DNA of 45,703 nt from Halomarinibacterium sp041392205. GTDB taxonomy: Bacteria > Bacteroidota > Bacteroidia > Flavobacteriales > Flavobacteriaceae. The DNA lies in contig JAWKMO010000017.1 of NCBI GenBank assembly GCA_041392205.1, positions 1 through 45,703 of the forward strand, given 5' to 3'. The notes under the pieces were generated by a model. The model saw only the letters and a list, made by a program, of their open reading frames with translations. It searched no databases and was not told the DNA's origin. This document shows, piece by piece, positions 6,671 through 14,996 of this stretch. The number at the start of each line of letters is the position of its first letter. The first letter of the stretch is position 1. The position numbers were made by a program, and so were the translations under genes.

Positions 6671-7495
6671 ATGACCCTTACTTGCAAAGGAACCTTAATA
6701 AACTTACAAACACCAAAGGTCATGGGAATATTAAATTGTACTCCAGACTCTTTTTATGATGGAGGAAAGTTAAAAAATGAGGCGGCTATTTTAAAACAAG
6801 CTGAAAAAATGCTGAAAGAAGGGGCTACTTTTTTGGATATAGGCGGATACAGCTCTAGACCCGGTGCCGAAGAAATTTCAGAAAACGAAGAGTTGCATAG
6901 AGTGATACCTGCCATTAAAGCGGTGTTAAAGGAATTTCCTGAAGCACTCATTTCTATCGATACTTTTAGAAGTGAAATTGCAAAAAAAAGTGTGGAGGCA
7001 GGTGCAGTGATGGTAAATGATATTTCGGCTGGGAATTTGGATAGCAACATGATGCAAACCGTTGCTGCTTTAAAAGTGCCCTATGTAATGATGCATATGA
7101 AGGGAAATCCCAAAACAATGGTTTCACATTCAGAATATAAAAATGTCACCAAAGAAGTGTTGTTTTATTTTTCTGAAAAATTAGTGGAAGCTCGAAAATT
7201 AGGAATGAACGATGTACTAGTAGATCCGGGTTTTGGCTTCGCCAAAACCCGACTACATAATTTTGAGTTGCTGCATAATTTTGAATTATTCAAAATACTA
7301 GAAGTTCCTATATTAGTAGGGATTTCTCGAAAATCTATGATTTATAAAACGCTCCAAATTACCCCCGAAGAAGCCTTAAACGGAACAACAGCACTTCACA
7401 GTATTGCTTTGTTAAAAGGCGCTTCTATTTTAAGGGTACATGATGTAAAAGAAGCTATAGAATGTATTGCATTGCTTGAAAATTTCAAAAATTAA
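6671..7495 (+). CDS. folP: Dihydropteroate synthase
   Basis: FolP condenses p-aminobenzoate with 6-hydroxymethyl-dihydropterin pyrophosphate in folate synthesis and is the sulfonamide target. All family motifs are visible in 274 residues: MGILNCTPDSFYDGGK near residue 19, FLDIGGYSSRPGA (loop 2), ISIDTFR, VNDIS, YVMMHMKGNPKTM, LVDPGFGFAKT and GISRKSM with the pterin/phosphate-binding Lys and Arg. The ATG at 6671 follows an AT-rich stretch. cdaA starts 25 bp downstream on the same strand, and this folP-cdaA order is common in Bacteroidetes. Confidence 0.97.
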   Translation: MTLTCKGTLINLQTPKVMGILNCTPDSFYDGGKLKNEAAILKQAEKMLKEGATFLDIGGYSSRPGAEEISENEELHRVIPAIKAVLKEFPEALISIDTFRSEIAKKSVEAGAVMVNDISAGNLDSNMMQTVAALKVPYVMMHMKGNPKTMVSHSEYKNVTKEVLFYFSEKLVEARKLGMNDVLVDPGFGFAKTRLHNFELLHNFELFKILEVPILVGISRKSMIYKTLQITPEEALNGTTALHSIALLKGASILRVHDVKEAIECIALLENFKN

Positions 7496-7520
7496 GTACC
7501 TTTACAAAAACCCATAACAC

Positions 7521-8294
7521 TTGGATTTATTAGATATCAGAATTATTGATATTATCGACATCGTGCTTGTCGCATTCCTGTTATATTATCTCTACAAATT
7601 AGTAAAAGGCACGGTTGCAATCAATATTTTTATAGGAATTGTAATTCTTTTTGCGATTTGGAAGCTTACTGAATTTTTAGAAATGCTCTTAATGAGTCGG
7701 ATTCTTGGCGGTTTTTTAGGCGCTGGAATGATTGCTATTGTTGTCGTTTTTCAGCAAGAAATACGGAAATTCTTATTAATGGTGGGAACGACCAATTTTT
7801 TTGCTCGAAAAAATATGTTTAAACGATTCAATCTTTTTAACGATTCTGAAATTCTCACAAACATTCCCATTATCCTTGCTGCATGTGCCAAAATGAGTAA
7901 AAGCAACACCGGGGCTATTATTGTGTTGCAACGCAACAATAGTCTTGAGTTTGTAAAAAACACCGGAGATCCTATGAATGTTGAAGTAAACCAGCCTATT
8001 TTGGAAAGCATTTTTTATAAAAATAGCCCATTACATGATGGCGCCCTTATTATTGAAGACAACATTATTACGGCCACCCGAGTGATTTTACCCGTTTCCA
8101 ACGATAAAAACATTCCGCAACGCTTTGGATTACGGCATCGTGCGGCATTAGGTATTACCGAAAAAACAGATGCCGTGTGTATTGTAGTTTCTGAAGAAAA
8201 TGGGCAAATTTCCTATTTAAAAGAAGGGGATTTTGTGCTTTTTGAAGATTTAGACGAACTTCAAAAACTTATTGAAAAGGATTTAAAAGATTAA
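7521..8294 (+). CDS. cdaA: Diadenylate cyclase CdaA (c-di-AMP synthase)
   Basis: CdaA makes cyclic di-AMP from two ATP at the membrane. The 257-residue product has three N-terminal membrane helices (about 10-95) and a DAC domain with the two active-site motifs, DGA (in SPLHDGALIIEDN) and RHR (in FGLRHRAALGI), followed by VVSEENGQIS. The start is the TTG at 7521, where the protein begins with the family-like LDLLDIRIIDIIDIVLVAFL; no upstream ATG is in frame. The Firmicutes regulator CdaR and glmM are not adjacent. It lies between folP and a DUF3667 gene that starts 2 bp after its stop. Confidence 0.95.
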   Translation: MDLLDIRIIDIIDIVLVAFLLYYLYKLVKGTVAINIFIGIVILFAIWKLTEFLEMLLMSRILGGFLGAGMIAIVVVFQQEIRKFLLMVGTTNFFARKNMFKRFNLFNDSEILTNIPIILAACAKMSKSNTGAIIVLQRNNSLEFVKNTGDPMNVEVNQPILESIFYKNSPLHDGALIIEDNIITATRVILPVSNDKNIPQRFGLRHRAALGITEKTDAVCIVVSEENGQISYLKEGDFVLFEDLDELQKLIEKDLKD

Positions 8295-8296
8295 CG

Positions 8297-9121
8297 ATGG
8301 AATGTAAAAACTGTCAAAAAACACTTCATGAAACCAATAATTTTTGCAGTGATTGCGGGGCAAAGGTTATTAGAAATAGACTTACTGTAAAAAATCTTTG
8401 GGCCGATTTTGTAGAGCAATTTTTCAATTATGACAATACGTTTTTACAAACCTATCTAACGCTTTTTAAAAAACCAGAAGAAGTCATTGGAAGCTATATA
8501 AAGGGCACTCGTAAAAAATATGTCAATGTAATTAGTTACTTCGCTTTGGCAGTAACCCTCTCCGGAATCCAATTATTTATTCTTAGGAAGTTTTTCCCAG
8601 AAGTAATGGATTTAAGTGCCTTAATGCCCAGTAATGTCCCTGCAGGGTACTCGAATTTGGATTGGATTTACGATTACTATTCGCTTATCTCTTTAATAAA
8701 TCTCCCGCTATATGCTTTCATAGCTTTTTTAGTTTTTAAAACCTTAAAAAAACTCAATTTTACGGAGCATCTTGTTACCATGACGTATATAATTTCTCAA
8801 TATTCTATGACAAGTGCTGTAGTTATAACCCTCTTAGGAATGCTGGGCATTAACTTCTATATTGCTGGGAGTATTTTTAATATTGGATTAATTCTTTACA
8901 CTACCTTTTGCTATAAAAGACTATTAAAGTTAACTACAGAAGGCATTATTTTACGAACCCTTCTTTTTATAGGTATTATTACGGTTGCCTTACTAATTCA
9001 AGGACTCATTCAAGCTTATTTTATGTATCGAGAGGGTATTTTTGAAAAAATGCTCGAAGCTGAAAAAGCAAAGAAAAATATTTCCTACATCGCTTCCTCT
9101 TTTATAAACTGGACCTCGTAA
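8297..9121 (+). CDS. DUF3667 zinc-ribbon membrane protein
   Basis: The 274-residue product begins with a CxxC...CxxC zinc ribbon (CKNC at 3-6, CSDC at 18-21), a juxtamembrane helix with FFNYDNTFLQTYLTLFKKPE and GTRKKYVNVISYF, then about five membrane helices. This is the DUF3667 layout frequent in Bacteroidetes; the function is unknown. It starts 2 bp after cdaA, so co-transcription is likely. The last 37 bp overlap the convergent ABC exporter gene, both being coding, which supports neither a shared terminator nor a spacer. Confidence 0.8.
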   Translation: MECKNCQKTLHETNNFCSDCGAKVIRNRLTVKNLWADFVEQFFNYDNTFLQTYLTLFKKPEEVIGSYIKGTRKKYVNVISYFALAVTLSGIQLFILRKFFPEVMDLSALMPSNVPAGYSNLDWIYDYYSLISLINLPLYAFIAFLVFKTLKKLNFTEHLVTMTYIISQYSMTSAVVITLLGMLGINFYIAGSIFNIGLILYTTFCYKRLLKLTTEGIILRTLLFIGIITVALLIQGLIQAYFMYREGIFEKMLEAEKAKKNISYIASSFINWTS

Positions 9122-10866
9122 AGATTTTTATAGAATCCGCCTTCTTTTTTAAGAAGTTCTTGATGGGTGCCTTTTTCAACTATTTTCCCATTATCCATGA
9201 CTATAATCTGGCTCGCTTTTTTAATGGTAGCCAATCGATGAGCGATCACAATAGAAGTGCGTCCTTTTGTGATTTTATCGGTAGCGGTTTGTATCATTTC
9301 TTCAGAATAGCTATCCACCGAAGAGGTTGCTTCATCCAAAACCAAAATACTGGGTTTACTAACATAAGCTCTTAAAAAGGCAATGAGTTGCCTTTGTCCT
9401 GAAGACAACATGGTACCCCTTTCTTTAACATTATAATAATACCCATCGGGCAACGAAGCAATAAATTCGTGCACACCAATTTCCTTAGCTGCAGCAATAA
9501 CGGTTTCTTCCGTAATACTTTCATCACCCAAAGTAATGTTATTTAAAATGGTATCGGCAAATAAAAATACATCCTGAAGTACCACCGCAATATGGCTTCG
9601 TAACGAAGGTAAGGTATACTCTTTAATAGAAGTTTTATCAATAAGAATATCGCCCTTATTAATTTCATAAAAACGTGAAAGCAAATTAATAATAGTAGAT
9701 TTTCCAGCCCCTGTAGCCCCAACCAATGCAATGGTTTGTCCAGATTCCACCTTAAAAGAGATTCCTTTAATTACTTCTTCCTCCTCGTTATACCCAAAAT
9801 GTACGTCTCTAAATTCGATATCACCTTGGGTCTCTTTTAGTTCAATTTCACCTTCATCCGCAATGTGTGATTTTGTGTCTAAAATTCCAAACACTCGGTT
9901 AGCAGCTACCATTCCCATTTGCAGGGTATTGAACTTATCCGCTATCATTCGAAGGGGTCGAAACAACATTTGCGACAATTGAATAAAGGCCGTAATTACT
10001 CCTAAAGTAATATCCCCACGCAGCGCCACCTCATCTGCCACAGCATGGAGTCCCCCGTACCAAACAATTAAACCTAACGAAATGGAACCCGACATTTCTG
10101 CAATGGGAAAGAAAATAGAGTTGTACCAAACCGTTTTAATCCATGCTTTTTTGTGTTCCTCGTTAATTGCTACAAAACGTTTGTATTCGGCATCTTCCCG
10201 TGCAAAAATTTGAACGATTTTCATCCCAGTAATTCGTTCTTGCACAAAGGTGTTTAAGTTAGCCACCTGATTTCTAACTTCTTCAAAAGCCACTTTCATA
10301 GCTCGTTGAAATACCCTTGTAGCATAAATAAGAACGGGTAAAATAGCAATGGAAATGAGGGTAAGTTCCCAACTTTTGTAGAACATAACCCCTAGTATAA
10401 CAACCATTTTAAGTACATCACTCGCAATGGTAAACAAACCTTCACTAAAAATACTGGCAATGGTTTCGATGTCGTTTACAGCACGTGTGGTGAGTCTACC
10501 TACTGCACTTTTATCGAAATATTTCATTCTAAAACTCATCATGAGTTTAAAAAGCTTTACTCGTATATCTCTAATAACCGTTTGACCTAACCAGTTGGCA
10601 TAGTAAATAAAAGAAAAATTGAAGAGTACTTCGCCCAATAAAACAAGAATCATTAAAACCACATAATATACCAGCCCATTCCAATCTTTGGGGAGAATAC
10701 TTTCGTCTATGGCTTTTTCTAAAAGAATGGGAGTTAAAACTCCCAATGCAGCAATTGCAATGGCCGCAAATGCTACAAAAGCAAAGGTCCATTTATAGGG
10801 TTTTGTGTACCCCAATAAACGTTTAAATAGTTTAAAATCGAAAGCTTTTCCTGCGGTTTCTGACAT
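9085..10866 (-). CDS. MsbA-like ABC exporter (fused permease and ATPase)
   Basis: A half-transporter of 593 residues that acts as a homodimer at the inner membrane. Residues about 20-330 hold six membrane helices (type-I exporter fold). The ATPase domain follows with Walker A GATGAGKST, Q-loop (VLQDVFLF), signature LSSGQRQ, Walker B ILVLDEATSSVD and H-loop IVIAHRLAT. MsbA (lipid A flipping) is possible, but close family members export lipids, drugs and peptides, so the substrate is open. The ATG at 10864-10866 follows a GGGGGG tract and I prefer it over the upstream GTG. truA ends 33 bp upstream on the same strand. Confidence 0.88.
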   Translation of the reverse strand: MSETAGKAFDFKLFKRLLGYTKPYKWTFAFVAFAAIAIAALGVLTPILLEKAIDESILPKDWNGLVYYVVLMILVLLGEVLFNFSFIYYANWLGQTVIRDIRVKLFKLMMSFRMKYFDKSAVGRLTTRAVNDIETIASIFSEGLFTIASDVLKMVVILGVMFYKSWELTLISIAILPVLIYATRVFQRAMKVAFEEVRNQVANLNTFVQERITGMKIVQIFAREDAEYKRFVAINEEHKKAWIKTVWYNSIFFPIAEMSGSISLGLIVWYGGLHAVADEVALRGDITLGVITAFIQLSQMLFRPLRMIADKFNTLQMGMVAANRVFGILDTKSHIADEGEIELKETQGDIEFRDVHFGYNEEEEVIKGISFKVESGQTIALVGATGAGKSTIINLLSRFYEINKGDILIDKTSIKEYTLPSLRSHIAVVLQDVFLFADTILNNITLGDESITEETVIAAAKEIGVHEFIASLPDGYYYNVKERGTMLSSGQRQLIAFLRAYVSKPSILVLDEATSSVDSYSEEMIQTATDKITKGRTSIVIAHRLATIKKASQIIVMDNGKIVEKGTHQELLKKEGGFYKNLYEVQFIKEEAM

Positions 10867-10899
10867 ATACACCCCCCGTAAAAGCGGGATTTTTTATTA

Positions 10900-11643
10900 T
10901 TATAACTTAATACTCTCTGGATACACCACTTTGGTTAAATACAATCCGTGTGCGGGAGCAGAAGCTCCTGCATTACTTCTATTCTTACTTTCAATAATTT
11001 GATGAAAATCTTCTAATGTAAGTTTTCCATACCCTATCTCTAATAAGGTTCCTACAATGGCTCGTACCATATTTCTCAAAAAACGGTTAGCAGAAATGGT
11101 AAAAATTAAAAGGGTATCCTTACGTTCCCAAATCGCTTTTTCAATAGTACAATAATACGTTTTTACATCGGTTTTTGAACGTGAAAAAGATTGAAAATCT
11201 TGATAGCTACATAAAATCGCTGCTGCTTTGTTCATGAGATCAAGATCGGGTTTAAGATAAATCTCATACGCGAGTCCTTCTAAAAAAGGATCTTTTTTTT
11301 GCGTAATATGGTATTCATACCCTCTTGAAATTGCATCAAACCTTGCATGGGCATCTTCTTTTACTTTAAATAAATTTTTTACGGAAATATCTTTAGAAAG
11401 AAATGCATTTAAACGGTGCACTAATTTTTCCATTTCTTTTATTTCAGAATAATCAAAATGTGCAAAAAGTTGTTTTGCATGAACGCCAGCATCGGTCCTA
11501 CCCGCTCCTGTAACATGGATTGCCTCGCCTAAAAGGGCAGAAAGTGCTTTTTCTAAAATTTCTTGTACACTTATTCCATTGGGCTGATTTTGCCAACCAC
11601 AATAGTTCTTTCCGTTGTACGCTATTTCTATAAAATATCGCAA
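10900..11643 (-). CDS. truA: tRNA pseudouridine(38-40) synthase TruA
   Basis: TruA converts U38-U40 of the anticodon arm to pseudouridine. The 247-residue product starts LRYFIEIAYNGKNYCGWQ, holds the catalytic motif TGAGRTDAGVHA (the second Asp is the nucleophile), and ends with SRSKTDVKTYYCTI and NRFLRNMVRAIVGTL. The start is uncertain: only TTG codons are available. I took the TTG at 11641-11643, which encodes the residue aligned with the usual MRYFIE start; another TTG at 11665-11667 would add eight residues (LFPKKNT). It lies upstream of the ABC exporter. Confidence 0.93.
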   Translation of the reverse strand: MRYFIEIAYNGKNYCGWQNQPNGISVQEILEKALSALLGEAIHVTGAGRTDAGVHAKQLFAHFDYSEIKEMEKLVHRLNAFLSKDISVKNLFKVKEDAHARFDAISRGYEYHITQKKDPFLEGLAYEIYLKPDLDLMNKAAAILCSYQDFQSFSRSKTDVKTYYCTIEKAIWERKDTLLIFTISANRFLRNMVRAIVGTLLEIGYGKLTLEDFHQIIESKNRSNAGASAPAHGLYLTKVVYPESIKL

Positions 11644-11815
11644 AGTATTCTTTTTTGGGAATAACAAAATTACAATTTACGAATGACGAATTCCCTTTTT
11701 TTCGAAAACAAAATCTAGTTACCTCATAAAATTTAAAACACTTCAACAACTACAAACAAACTAAGAAGACTTGGCTAAAAAATAAAAACACAAACTACCA
11801 AACTCATAAACTTTG

Positions 11816-11823
11816 TAAATTTG
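11816..11823 (+). promoter_or_regulatory. Candidate -7 element TAAATTTG for the phosphoesterase gene
   Basis: An exact TAnnTTTG sits 22 bases before the TTG start at 11845. No TTG lies at the right -33 distance, so only half of the consensus is seen. Confidence 0.4.
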
Positions 11824-11844
11824 TAGCCTTGAAACTTTCCAACT

Positions 11845-12336
11845 TTGAAAAAAATTCTCCTTTTAAGCGATACTCATAGTTATATCGATGAAAAAATTTT
11901 AAAATATGTTGCCTTAGCAGACGAAGTTTGGCACGCTGGAGACATTGGGGATTTAAGGGTAACCGATACGCTAAAAAAAATGAAACCTTTGCGTGCCGTG
12001 TATGGAAATATTGATGATGCCAAAACACGACAAGAGTTCCCTTTAGACAATCGGTTTTTATGTGAAGATGTCCCTGTTTGGATGACCCATATTGGTGGGT
12101 ACCCGGGACGGTATGACCGAAGAATTTTTAATGAACTAATAACCCATCCTCCTAGATTATTTATTTCGGGGCATTCTCATATTTTAAAAGTGATGAATGA
12201 TAAAAAGTTAGGAATTCTTCATATGAATCCCGGTGCGGTAGGTATTCATGGGTTTCAAAAAGTACGAACGATGCTTCGGTTTGAAATAGAAGGAACGAAT
12301 ATTAAAAATTTGGAAGTTATCGAATTTAATAGATAG
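11845..12336 (+). CDS. YfcE/MJ0936-type metallophosphoesterase
   Basis: A small calcineurin-fold phosphodiesterase, 163 residues, with all metal-ligand motifs: LLSDTHSY (Asp8, His10), HAGDIGD, YGNIDD, THIGG and ISGHSHI, then HMNPGAVG. In bacteria this family hydrolyses phosphodiesters with no fixed physiological substrate known. The first codon is a TTG; the reading KKILLLSDTH right after it is the normal family start. It is divergent from truA (201 bp between start codons). Confidence 0.88.
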   Translation: MKKILLLSDTHSYIDEKILKYVALADEVWHAGDIGDLRVTDTLKKMKPLRAVYGNIDDAKTRQEFPLDNRFLCEDVPVWMTHIGGYPGRYDRRIFNELITHPPRLFISGHSHILKVMNDKKLGILHMNPGAVGIHGFQKVRTMLRFEIEGTNIKNLEVIEFNR

Positions 12337-12440
12337 CTATTTAAAAAAAATATAAACTTCATTTTTAAAAATTTCAAATTTGTACGTTGCATTAATCCTA
12401 TTTACTAAAGAAAGGGAAAGAGGCTGCTATCGCATTTATT

Positions 12441-12474
12441 AAAAAACCCTCAAAATGGCATGTTTTGAGGGTTT
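12441..12474 (-). terminator. Terminator of the DUF4293 gene
   Basis: Twelve-base arms (12444-12455 and 12463-12474, AAACCCTCAAAA) pair around a 7-base loop. On the minus strand the stem ends in TTTTTT (plus-strand A run 12441-12446), making it a good terminator about 27 bp after the DUF4293 stop. It may also end the convergent phosphoesterase transcript. Confidence 0.75.
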
Positions 12475-12500
12475 CGCACTAATAAATACTAAGAGGTTGT

Positions 12501-12911
12501 TTAACGTAATCTATCTACAGATTTTACGAGATCCTCGTCCCTTTTGATAGCCTTATTGGCCAGCACTAGAAAAACGATAGAAATGATGGGAAGTAGTACC
12601 CCAATACCCTTCTCAGAAACCAAAGTTTCTCCGGATACCTTTAGCGATCGATATACAAAAACGCCTAGTAATACAAAGTTTAATAAGATGGATAAGCGGT
12701 TAAGTACAAATTGTTGTTGCCGCTTTTTAAAATTGAAAATTGAAAGAAGTGTTACTATTACAGGCACAAATACTAGTCCTAGTACTAAGGGTTCCGTTTT
12801 TGAAATAACTAATGTTTTTGAAGCATCTTCCACCACAGGAAACCAAATATACAATAGCCCCATAACCAAAATAGAGAAAATCATATATACCGTTTGAATG
12901 CGCTGTAACAC
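12501..12911 (-). CDS. DUF4293 family membrane protein
   Basis: The 136-residue product has four membrane helices and starts MLQRIQTVYMIFSILV, the family hallmark; the loops carry KRQQQFVLNRLSILLNF and the C-terminus is charged (KRDEDLVKSVDRLR). DUF4293 is a Bacteroidetes-specific family with no known function, and it often lies beside rho, as here with rho divergent 193 bp away. Its gene has a clear -7 box (12931-12938) and a terminator, so it is a single-gene unit. Confidence 0.85.
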   Translation of the reverse strand: MLQRIQTVYMIFSILVMGLLYIWFPVVEDASKTLVISKTEPLVLGLVFVPVIVTLLSIFNFKKRQQQFVLNRLSILLNFVLLGVFVYRSLKVSGETLVSEKGIGVLLPIISIVFLVLANKAIKRDEDLVKSVDRLR

Positions 12912-12930
12912 AGTTTTTTTTTATTTTAGG

Positions 12931-12938
12931 CAAAAATA
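12931..12938 (-). promoter_or_regulatory. Candidate -7 element TATTTTTG upstream of DUF4293
   Basis: On the minus strand an exact TAnnTTTG lies 19 bases before the ATG of the DUF4293 gene. A TTG is present 25 bp further upstream (12966-12964), slightly farther than the usual 17-23 bp, so the -33 assignment is weak. Confidence 0.5.
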
Positions 12939-13104
12939 CACTTTCTTTCATAAAAAATAAATACAACATTTAAATTATTGTTGTAATATTGCAGTAACAA
13001 TTCGTAACCATCTCAACAAAGGTTACTTAGTCTCCAGACACATTTTCAACTAATTTACCCCATTATTGAAAAACACATATCACTAAATTTATCTATTATT
13101 TTAA

Positions 13105-14784
13105 ATGTTTGAAATTTCTGAATTAAATGAAAAAAAGCTACCTGAATTACAGGATTTAGCTAAAGAATTGGGTGTTCCAAAATTTAAAACACTCAAAAAA
13201 TCGGATTTGGTTTATCAAATTCTAGATTATCAAGCGGCCAACCCAAATGTAGTGAAGGCCATTGTGCAAGAAAATAAACCTCCACAAAATCCTACTGTTG
13301 AAGAGAAAAAAGTAGTTCCAGAAGTAACCCCCCAAGAAAAAAAGGAAGTACCTACTCAAGAAAAACAGCCCACAAACCAAAATCGACAAAGAGAGCGACG
13401 CCCTCAAAATAATCGCCCTAACGATCGTAATGATGCTAAGAATAAGGGAACACAAAACCCTCAACAAAACCAAAATAACCAAAACACACAACATCCTAAA
13501 GCAGAAACTGACAAAAATAAAAGTCAAGACCTCTCTAAAACAAACTTTAATAACAACAACAATCCTAACGGAAACACAAAAAATCATCCTAACAGGAATG
13601 ATGACAAAGATTTTAACAAAAATGGCAATAAAGATACCCGTAATCGTTATCGGGAGCCAGACTTTGAGTTTGATGGTATTATAGAAAGTGAAGGTGTTTT
13701 AGACATCATGCAAGACGGGTATGGTTTTTTACGTTCTAGTGACTATAACTATTTATCTTCTCCAGATGATATTTATGTATCTCAATCGCAAATTCGTTTG
13801 TTTGGCTTAAAAACAGGAGATACCGTTTTGGGAGAAGTTAGACCTCCTAAAGAAGGTGAAAAATATTTTCCGCTCATTAAAGTAAGTAAAATCAATGGGC
13901 TCAACCCAAATGTTGTGAGAGATCGTGTTTCGTTTGAACATTTAACGCCCCTTTTCCCTACCGAAAAATTTAATATTGCTGAAAAACAAAGCACCGTTTC
14001 TACTAGAATTATTGATCTTTTTGCGCCCATTGGAAAAGGACAACGAGGGATGATTGTTTCACAACCCAAAACAGGTAAAACGATGTTGCTTAAGGACATT
14101 GCCAATGCCATTGCTGCCAACCATCCAGAAGTCTATCAAATCATCTTGTTAATTGATGAGCGCCCTGAAGAAGTAACCGATATGCAACGTAACGTAAAAG
14201 GAGAAGTCGTTGCATCTACCTTCGACAAAGAAGCTGCAGAGCACGTTAGAGTTGCCAATATTGTAATTGATAAAGCAAAAAGACTGGTAGAATGTGGCCA
14301 CGATGTGGTCATTCTTCTAGATTCCATTACTCGTTTGGCTAGAGCTTATAATACGGTACAACCCGCTAGTGGTAAAATATTAAGTGGTGGTGTGGATGCC
14401 AATGCACTTCACAAACCCAAACGCTTCTTTGGCGCTGCACGTAATATTGAAAATGGAGGTTCCTTAAGTATTATTGCTACAGCACTTACGGAAACAGGCT
14501 CCAAAATGGACGAAGTTATTTTTGAAGAATTTAAAGGAACAGGAAACATGGAACTTCAGTTGGATCGAAAAATATCTAACCGAAGAATTTTCCCTGCTAT
14601 AGACCTTACTTCCTCAAGTACCCGTAGAGACGATTTATTACTTGATGAAAACACCATCCAACGGATGTGGGTCATGCGTAAATATCTAGCCGATATGAAC
14701 CCTGTAGAAGCCATGGAATTTATAAATGATAGAATTAAGAAAACAAGAAATAACGAAGAGTTTCTTATTTCCATGAACGGATAA
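13105..14784 (+). CDS. rho: Transcription termination factor Rho, with a large disordered insertion
   Basis: Rho is the hexameric RNA-dependent helicase that ends transcription. At 559 residues it is about 140 longer than E. coli Rho. Residues 1-44 form the N-terminal SAP-like helical domain (ELQDLAKELGVPKFKTLKK). Residues about 45-185 are low-complexity, rich in Asn, Gln, Lys, Asp and Pro, e.g. NNNNNPNG. The RNA-binding cold-shock domain (about 186-270) follows with DGYGFLRS. The ATPase has Walker A QPKTGKT near 325, DERPEEVTDM, Walker B VILLDSITRLARAYN, and GGVDANALHKPKRFFGAARN. In Bacteroides thetaiotaomicron a similar inserted region drives phase separation of Rho; whether this one does is not visible. 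Confidence 0.97.
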   Translation: MFEISELNEKKLPELQDLAKELGVPKFKTLKKSDLVYQILDYQAANPNVVKAIVQENKPPQNPTVEEKKVVPEVTPQEKKEVPTQEKQPTNQNRQRERRPQNNRPNDRNDAKNKGTQNPQQNQNNQNTQHPKAETDKNKSQDLSKTNFNNNNNPNGNTKNHPNRNDDKDFNKNGNKDTRNRYREPDFEFDGIIESEGVLDIMQDGYGFLRSSDYNYLSSPDDIYVSQSQIRLFGLKTGDTVLGEVRPPKEGEKYFPLIKVSKINGLNPNVVRDRVSFEHLTPLFPTEKFNIAEKQSTVSTRIIDLFAPIGKGQRGMIVSQPKTGKTMLLKDIANAIAANHPEVYQIILLIDERPEEVTDMQRNVKGEVVASTFDKEAAEHVRVANIVIDKAKRLVECGHDVVILLDSITRLARAYNTVQPASGKILSGGVDANALHKPKRFFGAARNIENGGSLSIIATALTETGSKMDEVIFEEFKGTGNMELQLDRKISNRRIFPAIDLTSSSTRRDDLLLDENTIQRMWVMRKYLADMNPVEAMEFINDRIKKTRNNEEFLISMNG

Positions 14785-14806
14785 TTTTCAATAAAATAGT
14801 TAATAC

Positions 14807-14838
14807 ATAGAGGAGCCCAATGGCTCCTCTATCTATTT
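14807..14838 (+). terminator. Terminator of rho
   Basis: An 11-bp stem (14807-14817 with 14822-14832, arm ATAGAGGAGCC) with a 4-base loop starts 22 bases after the rho stop. The downstream tail CTATTTTAGG is only moderately T-rich. An in-frame ATG for the next gene lies inside this hairpin, one reason to reject it as a start. Confidence 0.7.
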
Positions 14839-14996
14839 TAGGAAAGTTCTCACTATTCCTTTTTATATTTGTTAAAAGTTATACTATAAAATGTCCATTA
14901 ACAAATTTTTCAAACGTACCGAAGATGTTTAAGCCAAGCATTCCATACCTACTAAAGTTGGAACAAAGTTTTCCTAATGATAACTATTTTATACAA

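Noticed and set aside
12385..12475. Possible small RNA or short peptide downstream of the phosphoesterase
   Set aside because: A plus-strand frame ends in a segment like KKGKEAAIAFIKK but has no start codon; the hairpin is better explained as the DUF4293 terminator.
13222..13587. Minus-strand and alternative-frame open frames in rho
   Set aside because: They arise from the low-complexity Asn/Gln-rich codons and show no protein-family features.
14820..14996. 59-residue N-terminal extension of the M14 peptidase
   Set aside because: The upstream ATG lies inside the rho terminator, and the downstream ATG at 14997 gives a proper lipoprotein signal.
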